From contig CACASB010000006.1 of the NCBI GenBank assembly GCA_902535155.1, positions 1 through 43,982 of the forward strand: a DNA stretch of 43,982 bases, in the 5' to 3' direction. Every line of letters begins with the position of its first letter. Within the stretch, counting starts at the first letter, position 1. The translations under genes were made by a program, and so were the position numbers. Source of the DNA: an uncultured Pelagibacteraceae bacterium (GTDB taxonomy: Bacteria; Pseudomonadota; Alphaproteobacteria; Pelagibacterales; Pelagibacteraceae). Below the pieces are notes generated by a model that had not been told where the DNA came from, did not search any database, and worked only from the letters and a program-made list of their open reading frames with translations. Positions 9,011 through 16,300 of this stretch are shown one piece after another.

Positions 9011-10678
9011 TTATAGTCCAAAAACTAATTTTTTTTCAATTTCTTTTTTTAACTTTTCTTCGGTATCTTCTAATTTTAAAACTCCATTCCAAAAATATCT
9101 TGCCTGCACTTTTTTGTTAAGACTCCACAATACATCACCGTAATGATCATTAACTATTGGATCGTAAGGCATAAGTTTTACCGCTTTTTCTAGATATTTT
9201 TTTGCATTAACAAAGTCTTCGATTAAATAATAGGCCCATCCAATTGAGTCGGTAATGTAAGGGTCATTTTCTCTTAAACTATAAGCTCTCTCTAGCATAT
9301 TCATTGCTTCAGGAATTTTGTAAGATCTCTCTAACCAGCTGTATCCAAGATAATTTAAAACATACGGTTCATCTGGATCTATCTTAAGAGACTCTATTAA
9401 ATCTTCATCAGCTTTTAAAAAATCTTTTTTTCTTTCGTAACTAGTTCCTCTTTTGTATAGAAGATCGGCATATTCCTCTGCACTATAATTTGAGTATCGT
9501 ATTAAACTTGAATAAATTTCTATTGCACCCTCATAGTCTTGAAAGTTTCTCAATATGTTTGCCATGTCAAATAAAATCTTGTTTGACGGGTTTTGAATTT
9601 TTCCGTATTCTTTTTTAATAAATTTTAAAGCACTATCGTCATTTTTAGTCTCTTGGATAATTGATGCATTTTTTTTTACTTTAAACCAATTATATATAAC
9701 GTTATCTTTTTCAATGTTGCTTAATTCATTTTTTACTAATTTATATTTTTTAATATCCATGTAGTTTTCGATTAGTAATGTCGAATTAAGTGTAAATTTT
9801 GGATTAAGATATTTTGCTAAAATAATATAAAAATTTGATTCTTTAAATAAACCTTGCGATGAGTAAAGATTAGCGATTAAATAAAAAAACTCTGCAATAA
9901 TATCTTGTTCATTTTTGCATGAAAATAAATTATTTAATTTGTTGTAATTCTTTTCTTCAATCCATTTTACTGATTGAGCAATAAGCAATGGTTTATTAAG
10001 TTGGTTAATATTTTGTAAAACTTGGTTGATTTTGTTATTTTTATTTTGTTCAATTAAATAATCTAAATAAAAATAGATATATCTAGAGCTGCTTCCATCA
10101 TATTCTATAAATTCTTCAAATCTTTTATCTGTATTTTCTAAATCAAAATAACAGCTCAAAAAAGCTAAGCTAATATCGTCTAATTCTGCAAAATTATTGT
10201 TTTTATAACTTTCAATATTATCATTTTTAAAAACTTCTAAGTAGTTTTTTAAAACTTTTGACAAAATAGTATGGTATCTATCATCTGGATCAATTAAGCT
10301 TTCTATTTTTTCTAAATTTAAAATACTTTTTTCTAAATTTTTATTTATTAAATTATCTACTAAGAGAATCACTTCTTTCTCTAAAAAGGAATAATTATTT
10401 TGAGAATACTTGATTTTTTTAATCGCCAAATCAATTTTTTCATTTGCAACCAGTGATTTTATATAATTTTTGAAATATTCCTCGTGTGCGTCATTTAAAA
10501 TCTTTGAATTTTCTAGGAATTTTAAGGAGTTTTTTGCATCATTGTTATTGATTGATAGTACTGCTGAAAAATAATTAGATAAATTTTTTTGATCAAACTT
10601 ATTTACATCACTTACTTTAGAAAACGATGAAGTTTGATATATTAAAAAAATAACAAGAAAATAAATGTATTTATGCAT
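9011..10678 (-). CDS. Exported tetratricopeptide repeat protein
   Basis: A 555-residue protein with an N-terminal signal-like segment (about 1-20, hydrophobic, ending SFS). A long divergent helical region follows, and recognisable TPR units lie between about residues 370 and 540, for example the segments beginning AEEYADLLYKRGTSY, PYVLNYLGYSWLE, PYITDSIGWAYYL and PIVNDHYGDVLW. TPRs mediate protein-protein contacts; the partner is unknown. TPR genes beside ispE are common in alphaproteobacteria, so this is probably the conserved neighbour. It heads the TPR-ispE-tRNA-cca unit, and its ATG is only 11 bp from the divergent uracil-DNA glycosylase start. Confidence 0.8.
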   Translation of the reverse strand: MHKYIYFLVIFLIYQTSSFSKVSDVNKFDQKNLSNYFSAVLSINNNDAKNSLKFLENSKILNDAHEEYFKNYIKSLVANEKIDLAIKKIKYSQNNYSFLEKEVILLVDNLINKNLEKSILNLEKIESLIDPDDRYHTILSKVLKNYLEVFKNDNIESYKNNNFAELDDISLAFLSCYFDLENTDKRFEEFIEYDGSSSRYIYFYLDYLIEQNKNNKINQVLQNINQLNKPLLIAQSVKWIEEKNYNKLNNLFSCKNEQDIIAEFFYLIANLYSSQGLFKESNFYIILAKYLNPKFTLNSTLLIENYMDIKKYKLVKNELSNIEKDNVIYNWFKVKKNASIIQETKNDDSALKFIKKEYGKIQNPSNKILFDMANILRNFQDYEGAIEIYSSLIRYSNYSAEEYADLLYKRGTSYERKKDFLKADEDLIESLKIDPDEPYVLNYLGYSWLERSYKIPEAMNMLERAYSLRENDPYITDSIGWAYYLIEDFVNAKKYLEKAVKLMPYDPIVNDHYGDVLWSLNKKVQARYFWNGVLKLEDTEEKLKKEIEKKLVFGL

Positions 10679-10689
10679 ACATCAAACAT

Positions 10690-11385
10690 ATGTCTAAAAA
10701 TAATTTAAATCAAAGAAATAAAGTAGAAGATTTTTTATTTAAATCAAAGTTTGATTACGAAAATCAACCTATTAATAGATTGAAAAAAGTTGAAATAATT
10801 CAAAATAAACAAGAGTTATTAAAAAAACTAAAATTAAAAATTGAAAATTTGAAAGATTGTGAGCTAAAAAATAATGCTAACAAAATTGTATTTGGTGATG
10901 GTAACGAAGATAGTTCGGTAATGATTATAGGCGAAGGTCCAGGTCAAAAAGAGGATGAACAAGGTAAACCATTTGTGGGTGATGCAGGTATATTATTAAG
11001 TAAAATGCTTGCAGCAATTAATTTAGACAGGAAAGATATTTATATTACAAATGTTGTTAATTACAGGCCTCCTTCAAACAGAAAACCTGAAATAAAAGAA
11101 ATTAAAAGATATTCTGGATATTTATATGAACACGTTGAAATTATTAATCCAAAAATGATTATTCTACTTGGTAGCACAGCCATGGAAGCATTTTTTGGAT
11201 CAAATTTAAAAATATCAAAAGAAAGAGGTATATGGAAGGAAATACTAATCAAAAATAAAACCTTTTTGACAATGACAACTTTTCATCCAGCATATTTACT
11301 AAGACAAGCTGATCAAAAAAAATATTCTTGGCTAGATTTAAAAGAGATAAGAAAGAAAATTGATGAACTTAAAATCAATCTTTAA
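10690..11385 (+). CDS. Uracil-DNA glycosylase, family 4-like, lacking the Fe-S cysteines
   Basis: Excises uracil from DNA to start base excision repair. The 231-residue product has motif 1 GEGPGQKEDEQGKPFVG (81-97), the YITNVVNYRPPSNRKP block (118-133) and the C-terminal motif FHPAYLL, all typical of the UDG superfamily family 4/5 fold. Family 4 normally binds [4Fe-4S] with four Cys; here the only cysteine in the whole protein is C57 (KDCELK). The usual NVVKC cysteine is Tyr125 and the later one is also missing, so a normal cluster cannot form. The N-terminal ~45 residues are variable. The 3' end overlaps rnhB. Confidence 0.85.
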   Translation: MSKNNLNQRNKVEDFLFKSKFDYENQPINRLKKVEIIQNKQELLKKLKLKIENLKDCELKNNANKIVFGDGNEDSSVMIIGEGPGQKEDEQGKPFVGDAGILLSKMLAAINLDRKDIYITNVVNYRPPSNRKPEIKEIKRYSGYLYEHVEIINPKMIILLGSTAMEAFFGSNLKISKERGIWKEILIKNKTFLTMTTFHPAYLLRQADQKKYSWLDLKEIRKKIDELKINL

Positions 11386-11959
11386 AGGAAATCAAAATAT
11401 TGCGGGTGTAGATGAAGTGGGTAGAGGTAGTTTAATAGGACCCGTTTATGCATCTGCAGTTATGTTAAAAAAAAACTGCGATATTAAAAAATTGAAAGAC
11501 TCAAAAAAATTAACAAAAAAAGAGCGTGAGGTTTTAAACAAATATATAAAAAAAAATTCGTATTGGTCTATCGGGTCTGCATCAAAAGAAGAAATAGAGA
11601 AACTAAATATTCTAAATGCCTCTTTGTTAGCCATGAAAAGAGCTATAAAAAAATTAAAAAAAAAACCTCGTTTGGTGTTAGTTGATGGTAACAGAATTCC
11701 AGTAATGAAAAATTATAATCTAAAATATGTAATTAAAGGTGATCAAAAAATACCTCAAATCTCAGCGGCCTCAATTGTTGCTAAAGTTTCTAGGGACAGT
11801 TTAATGAAAAAATTTTCTAGGAATTTTTCAAAATATCAATGGAATAAAAATTGTGGATATGGAACAAAAGTTCATATTCAAGCAATTCGAAAATTTGGTA
11901 TCACAAAGCATCACAGAAGAACTTTCAAGCCCATACACAATATATTGAGTACCAGATAA
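11363..11959 (+). CDS. rnhB: Ribonuclease HII
   Basis: Cuts RNA in RNA-DNA hybrids and single ribonucleotides embedded in DNA. The catalytic motif AGVDEVGRGSLIGPV gives the first Asp-Glu pair (DEVGRG), and VLVDGN and QISAASIVAKVSRD supply the remaining acidic and Lys/Ser positions of the family. The C-terminal GYGTKVHIQAIRKFG and HRRTFKP are RNase HII signatures. ATG 11363 is preferred; the reading frame can be extended one codon to a TTG at 11360. It overlaps the end of the UDG gene by 23 nt, so the two repair enzymes are probably co-translated. Confidence 0.95.
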   Translation: MNLKSIFKGNQNIAGVDEVGRGSLIGPVYASAVMLKKNCDIKKLKDSKKLTKKEREVLNKYIKKNSYWSIGSASKEEIEKLNILNASLLAMKRAIKKLKKKPRLVLVDGNRIPVMKNYNLKYVIKGDQKIPQISAASIVAKVSRDSLMKKFSRNFSKYQWNKNCGYGTKVHIQAIRKFGITKHHRRTFKPIHNILSTR

Positions 11960-12005
11960 TAATAGACACAATTAATTAAAAATAATTCAATCATGAGTTG
12001 ACGTG

Positions 12006-12010
12006 GAGTC
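12006..12010. promoter_or_regulatory. GANTC site 1 in the ccrM promoter spacer
   Basis: GAGTC, the CcrM-type recognition sequence, lies within the -35/-10 spacer as part of the repeat TGGAGTCT (12004-12011). It is 12 bp from site 2, about one helical turn, so both would face nearly the same side of DNA. Confidence 0.7.
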
Positions 12011-12017
12011 TTGCCTG

Positions 12018-12022
12018 GAGTC
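12018..12022. promoter_or_regulatory. GANTC site 2 overlapping the ccrM -10 element
   Basis: GAGTC in the second copy of TGGAGTCT (12016-12023). Its last two bases are the first two of the proposed -10 hexamer TCTAAT, so methylation state could directly affect RNA polymerase binding or promoter opening. Confidence 0.7.
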
Positions 12023-12039
12023 TAATTATCTTTTTAAAA

Positions 12040-13122
12040 ATGAAAGAGTTAAATTTAAAAAATAAAATTATTAATGGGGACAGTCTTAAAGAGCTAAAAA
12101 AAATCCCTAAAGAAACTTTTGATTTAATCTTTGCGGATCCACCTTACAATTTGCAATTAAAAAATCAACTCACTAGACCAGATAGATCTAAGGTGAGTGC
12201 AGTAAATGACAAATGGGATCAGTTTGAAAGCTTTAAAAAATACGATGAATTTACATACGCATGGCTTGTTGAATGTAAAAGAATTTTAAAAAAAAATGGA
12301 GCTATTTGGGTAATTGGTAGTTATCACAATATTTTTAGAGTTGGAACAGTGATTCAAAATTTAGGCTTTTGGATATTAAATGATGTTATATGGAATAAAA
12401 AAAATCCAATGCCTAATTTTAGAGGAACAAGATTTACTAATGCCCATGAAACTTTAATTTGGGCATCGAAATCAGAAAAGTCTAAATACACTTTCAACTA
12501 CCAATCTTTAAAATGTTTAAATGACGATCTTCAAATGAGATCTAACTGGGAATTGCCGATTTGTAATGGTTATGAAAGACTAAAAAAGAATGGTAAAAAA
12601 GTGCATTCTACCCAAAAACCTGAGGCTCTACTTCACAGAATTTTATTAGCAACAACAAATAAAAATGATTTTGTTTTAGATCCTTTTTTAGGATCAGGAA
12701 CAACGTCAACAGTTGCTAAGAAATTGGGAAGAAATTATTATGGTATTGAAAAAGAGAAAATCTATTTTAATGCGGCTGAACAAAGGTTAAAGAAAACAAA
12801 ACCTATAGAAGATGATTATTTAGATACTCTACAAAATGGAAGATCTAAACCAAGAATACCTTTTGGCTCATTAGTTGAGTTAGGAATAATTAAACCAGGG
12901 ACTACTATATACGACAATAAAAAGAAAATTAGTGCAAAAATAATGGCTGATGGAAGTATTAAGCATGAACAAACAGAGGGTTCAATTCATAAAGTAGCAG
13001 CCACAATTTTAGGAGCTGAAAGCTGCAATGGTTGGACTTTTTGGCACTACAATCTTAACGGTACCATTGTACCTATTGACCACTTAAGACAAAGACTAAT
13101 ATCTGGTAATCAAGTTTTATAA
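12040..13122 (+). CDS. ccrM: CcrM-type adenine-N6 DNA methyltransferase (GANTC)
   Basis: Cell-cycle-type orphan methyltransferase that methylates adenine in GANTC. From ATG 12040 the product is 360 residues, close to Caulobacter CcrM. It has the catalytic motif DPPY at 33-36 near the N-terminus and the SAM-binding motif DPFLGSGTT later (beta-class order). The CcrM-specific C-terminal domain (GSLVELGIIKPGTTIYD through GWTFWHYN) also matches. No restriction enzyme gene is nearby. The frame stays open back to TTG 11998, but those 14 codons coincide with a promoter. The 3' end overlaps the convergent FAD monooxygenase by 13 nt. Confidence 0.93.
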   Translation: MKELNLKNKIINGDSLKELKKIPKETFDLIFADPPYNLQLKNQLTRPDRSKVSAVNDKWDQFESFKKYDEFTYAWLVECKRILKKNGAIWVIGSYHNIFRVGTVIQNLGFWILNDVIWNKKNPMPNFRGTRFTNAHETLIWASKSEKSKYTFNYQSLKCLNDDLQMRSNWELPICNGYERLKKNGKKVHSTQKPEALLHRILLATTNKNDFVLDPFLGSGTTSTVAKKLGRNYYGIEKEKIYFNAAEQRLKKTKPIEDDYLDTLQNGRSKPRIPFGSLVELGIIKPGTTIYDNKKKISAKIMADGSIKHEQTEGSIHKVAATILGAESCNGWTFWHYNLNGTIVPIDHLRQRLISGNQVL

Positions 13123-14255
13123 ATTCTACCTAAATAATATTCTAGAAATTTTTTATTTTTTGCTAATCTTTTTAGGAAAATATTTCTGAAAAATATTATT
13201 AAAGGATTTGATAAATGAAAAGCAAACAAGTTAAATTTTGATCTAAAATTAACCATCTTTAACTTATTTACTCTCTTTTTGAAAAAATTAACTTTTTTAT
13301 CAGTATTTAAAGACATAAACAATTCATAAGCACTCTCAATTGATTGCGATGCACCTTGAGCAAATGATGGTGGAAAAGCAAAAAAAGCATCACCTATCAA
13401 ATGAATATTGTTATTCTGTATTTTGAGAAACTCATCACTAACAAACACTGGAAATATTTTTAATTCCTTAATATTTGCAACAAATTCTTTAATTTCGTGA
13501 GGAACATTTTCTAAAATTCTTTTGATAAAGGAATTTTCACTAAATAATGAATAATTACCTTGTTCCTCTAATGAAATAGAGTGTTTCATAATAGCAATAA
13601 AATTTAAATCACCATTAGAATTTAATGGGTAAATAACATGGTGAAAGTTTGGACCTAAAAACAAAGCTATATTTTTTTTGTTCACGTTTTCAGGAAATTT
13701 GGTTAATTTACCTCTAATAGCTAATGTGTCATTATATTTTGGTTTTGCTTTGTTATTTGAAATTAGATTTTTGCTCTTTGAAAAAACTCCATCAGCAATA
13801 ATCAAGTAATCGCATTCTTTAATTTCATTATTTTCAAATGAAATTTTAATTTGTTTTTCTTGGTCATTTATATTTGAAATTTTAAAACCAGTTTTTATTT
13901 TGTCATTCAAATCTTTTTTTAAAAAATTTATTAAAGTTGATCTTTTTAGAGTGGTATACTTGATGTCATCTGTATTGAAATTCGTAATATCTAGATCACA
14001 GATTTTATTTTGTGAATTGATTGAAAAAAAATCAATTTTTTCAGGATTAAATTTTTCATTATCAGATAATTTATTAAATCCAATTTCATTCAAAAGCTTA
14101 ACGCTATTGACCGAGAGTTGAATACCATAGCCATCCTCTAAATTAATAGTTTCATTTTTTTCATAAATTGTAATTTCGTAATTTAAACTTTTTTTAAAAA
14201 GATTGGCAATGTACAGTCCTGAGATGCCTGCTCCAATTATCGCAATTTTTTTCAT
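13110..14255 (-). CDS. FAD-dependent monooxygenase (UbiH/aromatic hydroxylase-like)
   Basis: Group A flavoprotein hydroxylase fold. The 381-residue product has the dinucleotide-binding motif IAIIGAGISGLYIANLF at the N-terminus, a middle CDYLIIADGVFSKS (DG motif) and HLIGDAFFAFPPSFAQGASQSIESA, the second FAD-binding GD motif. A C-terminal basic/hydrophobic tail may touch the membrane. The substrate cannot be assigned: a ubiquinone-ring hydroxylase, salicylate-type hydroxylase or geranylgeranyl-reductase-like enzyme are all possible. It is downstream of mutY, sharing one base with its stop, so it is probably in the same transcript. Confidence 0.72.
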   Translation of the reverse strand: MKKIAIIGAGISGLYIANLFKKSLNYEITIYEKNETINLEDGYGIQLSVNSVKLLNEIGFNKLSDNEKFNPEKIDFFSINSQNKICDLDITNFNTDDIKYTTLKRSTLINFLKKDLNDKIKTGFKISNINDQEKQIKISFENNEIKECDYLIIADGVFSKSKNLISNNKAKPKYNDTLAIRGKLTKFPENVNKKNIALFLGPNFHHVIYPLNSNGDLNFIAIMKHSISLEEQGNYSLFSENSFIKRILENVPHEIKEFVANIKELKIFPVFVSDEFLKIQNNNIHLIGDAFFAFPPSFAQGASQSIESAYELFMSLNTDKKVNFFKKRVNKLKMVNFRSKFNLFAFHLSNPLIIFFRNIFLKRLAKNKKFLEYYLGRIYKT

Positions 14256-15235
14256 TAATTTTTCTCGAGATATTTAACTACTTTTTTAGTGAATGTTGGC
14301 AACATGTAATTATTTAATTTTCTTTGATCAATCCAATACGATGATGAATATTTATTGATATTTTTTAAATGTAGTATTTTTATATTCATATTCATATTAG
14401 ACATTTTAATATTAAGACTTTTATTAAATTTTTTAGGCTTAAGTAATTCTTCCATGGGGAAAATTCTTAAATTTTTTAAAAAATTAAATTTAGTATTTTT
14501 TATTAATAAATATTTTTGATCTTTTTTATAGACTTTGAGTAAAAAATATTTGTCTTTATGTTTTTTTGAATTTTTTGTTAAATTAAAGTCTTTCTTTTTA
14601 AAGGATTTGCATTTTTTGGTTATAGGACATTGGCAACACATTGGATTGGTAGGTTTGCAAACTAAAGCACCAAATTCCATAAGTGCCTGAGCATAATCAC
14701 TTGAACGGTTTGAAAATCCTAAAATTGATTTTTTTTCAATTAAATTTTCTTTCTGAATTTCGTTTTCTTTTTTTAAGTAAAGGTATCTTTTTATAATCCT
14801 TTCTACATTTCCATCTAGTGGAATATATGGCTTATTGAATGCAATAGCTAAAATTGCATTAGCAGTATAATCTCCAATGCCAGGTAGTGATTTCAAATCG
14901 TCAAAATTATCAGGTATTACTCCGTTAAAGTTTTTAATTACGGACTGCGCTGCTTTCTTTAAGTTTCTTGCTCTTGAATAATATCCAAGACCTTCCCAAA
15001 GTTTAATTATTTTTTTGTTATCAACACTTGCAAGTTTTTTTATGTTTGGAATTTCTTTAACAAACTTGTTAAAGTATGGAATTACGGTTGCTACTTGAGT
15101 TTGTTGTAACATAAATTCACTAATCAATGTATTATATTGTCTTTTTTCTTTAGAAACATTTTTTCGCCATGGTAATGATCTTTTATTTAAATCATACCAT
15201 TTCAGAATATTTTTTGTTACAAATGGATCTTTCAT
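14255..15235 (-). CDS. mutY: A/G-specific adenine DNA glycosylase
   Basis: Removes adenine mispaired with 8-oxoguanine. From ATG 15235 the 326-residue protein carries the helix-hairpin-helix LPGIGDYTANAIL, catalytic Glu in SEFMLQQTQV (about E40) and Asp in PLDGNVERI (about D141). Four Fe-S cysteines are spaced C-x6-C-x2-C-x5-C (about 193-209), as in E. coli MutY. A short NUDIX-like C-terminal domain recognises 8-oxoG. The frame opens two codons earlier at TTG 15241, but ATG 15235 fits better and makes the start codon abut the divergent DUF721 start at 15236. No Shine-Dalgarno is evident. Confidence 0.94.
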   Translation of the reverse strand: MKDPFVTKNILKWYDLNKRSLPWRKNVSKEKRQYNTLISEFMLQQTQVATVIPYFNKFVKEIPNIKKLASVDNKKIIKLWEGLGYYSRARNLKKAAQSVIKNFNGVIPDNFDDLKSLPGIGDYTANAILAIAFNKPYIPLDGNVERIIKRYLYLKKENEIQKENLIEKKSILGFSNRSSDYAQALMEFGALVCKPTNPMCCQCPITKKCKSFKKKDFNLTKNSKKHKDKYFLLKVYKKDQKYLLIKNTKFNFLKNLRIFPMEELLKPKKFNKSLNIKMSNMNMNIKILHLKNINKYSSSYWIDQRKLNNYMLPTFTKKVVKYLEKN

Positions 15236-15712
15236 ATGCAATTTAAAAAATATACTAAGCAGAGATTAGGGGGCATTCAAGGTCTAAGATCTTTTAAAGA
15301 CACTTTGCCCACAAAAGTAAAAAAAATTATAAATAAAAAAGGCAGTATATTTCCTGAAATATTAAATAATTGGAAATATATAGTAGGTAAAGAATTATTC
15401 GATATTTGTTATCCAAACAAATTTAAGAGTTCAAACAAAGTAAGAGGATCGACATTAGAAATTATGGTAAATAGGGGTAGTGAAGTGGATATAGAGTATT
15501 CAAAACAACAAATTATGAATAAATTAAATTCAATTTTTGGTTATATAGCGGTCGATAAAATAAAGATAATAACTTTTGAAAAAAATGAGAAAATTAATTT
15601 AGAAAAAAATAAAAGTGCGTCAAAAAGAGATTTCTCAAAAAGTTTGATCGGCATTAAAAATGTAAATATTAAAAATGCTCTTAGAGAATTAATTGATTCA
15701 TATAAAAAATAA
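15236..15712 (+). CDS. DUF721 (DciA-like) protein
   Basis: DUF721 corresponds to DciA, described as the ancestral loader or partner of the replicative helicase DnaB in bacteria that lack DnaC/DnaI. The 158-residue product has the conserved N-terminal core, about residues 35-100, with FPEILNNWKYIVGKELFDICYP (the W-x2-IVG motif), and a Lys-rich tail. It is assigned from this core and from the alphaproteobacterial order mutY-DUF721-dsbA-smc. The helicase-loading role here is inference. dsbA starts on the base after its stop codon. Confidence 0.75.
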   Translation: MQFKKYTKQRLGGIQGLRSFKDTLPTKVKKIINKKGSIFPEILNNWKYIVGKELFDICYPNKFKSSNKVRGSTLEIMVNRGSEVDIEYSKQQIMNKLNSIFGYIAVDKIKIITFEKNEKINLEKNKSASKRDFSKSLIGIKNVNIKNALRELIDSYKK

Positions 15713-16294
15713 ATGAAAAAAATAAAAACTATATTATTATTTGTGTTTATTGCGTTGTCTAATTCGTCTTACGCTGAAACAATTAAACCAATAATTGATG
15801 GAAATAGTAATGCAAAAATAAAACTTGCAGTTTATGAATCTTTAACATGTTCTTATTGTGCTAACTTTCATAAGAATGTTTATCCAGAATTAAAGAAAAA
15901 TTTTATTGATGAGGGAATTATATCAATTGAATATAAAAGTTTTCCATTAAATATTGCGGCTTTAAATGCTGCAAAGTTAGCTCATTGTAATAACGATGGA
16001 AATTCTGAACTACTTCATTTTTTATATGATAACCAAAACAAATGGGCAAAGGGTTCGACAGCTGAAGAGTATAATAAAAATCTAATAAAAGTTATTAAAT
16101 CTGGAAACTTTAAGATTGACGAGCAAAAATGCTTGGAAAATAAGTTATTAGAGGATTATGTGCTTAATGACCGAATCGAAGGGGTAAAAAAATTTAATGT
16201 AAACTCAACCCCTACTCTATTAATAAATGGAAAAAAGTTCGAAAAATCCCTCACATTCAAAAATTTGAAAAAAGCTATAGAAAAACTATTATAG
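15713..16294 (+). CDS. DsbA-family periplasmic thiol-disulfide protein
   Basis: Thioredoxin-fold oxidoreductase (DsbA/DsbG-like, Thioredoxin_4 type). The 193-residue product has a clear signal peptide (MKK, hydrophobic core, SYA before E22). The active site is CSYC in YESLTCSYCANFH (classical DsbA has CPHC), and the cis-proline motif is NSTPTLLING. It probably forms or isomerises disulfides in exported proteins such as cytochromes. It lies between DUF721 and smc with no gap upstream and 6 nt downstream, a conserved alphaproteobacterial order with no obvious functional link to SMC. Confidence 0.86.
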   Translation: MKKIKTILLFVFIALSNSSYAETIKPIIDGNSNAKIKLAVYESLTCSYCANFHKNVYPELKKNFIDEGIISIEYKSFPLNIAALNAAKLAHCNNDGNSELLHFLYDNQNKWAKGSTAEEYNKNLIKVIKSGNFKIDEQKCLENKLLEDYVLNDRIEGVKKFNVNSTPTLLINGKKFEKSLTFKNLKKAIEKLL

Positions 16295-16300
16295 TTTTTA

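Larger units (their letters stand above)
11998..12026 (+). promoter_or_regulatory. Probable sigma-70-type promoter of ccrM
   Basis: TTGACG at 11998-12003 (five of six matches to TTGACA) is followed after exactly 17 bp by TCTAAT at 12021-12026 (five of six matches to TATAAT). Transcription would start near 12032-12034, leaving a 6-8 nt leader before ATG 12040. This explains why the apparent N-terminal extension of the ccrM frame from TTG 11998 is unlike the rest of the protein. The region contains two GAGTC sites for the methyltransferase it drives. Confidence 0.6.

Noticed and set aside
11998-12039. A 14-codon N-terminal extension of ccrM from TTG 11998
   Set aside because: The stretch coincides with a -35/-10 promoter and GANTC repeats, the encoded residues do not look like CcrM, and ATG 12040 gives 360 residues, close to the family length.
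13110-14255. Naming the FAD monooxygenase UbiH or a specific aromatic hydroxylase
   Set aside because: The GxGxxG and GD motifs show the fold, but nothing visible fixes the substrate and the mutY neighbourhood does not help.
15236-15241. mutY start at TTG 15241
   Set aside because: It only adds two codons over ATG 15235, overlaps the divergent start, and no ribosome site favours it.
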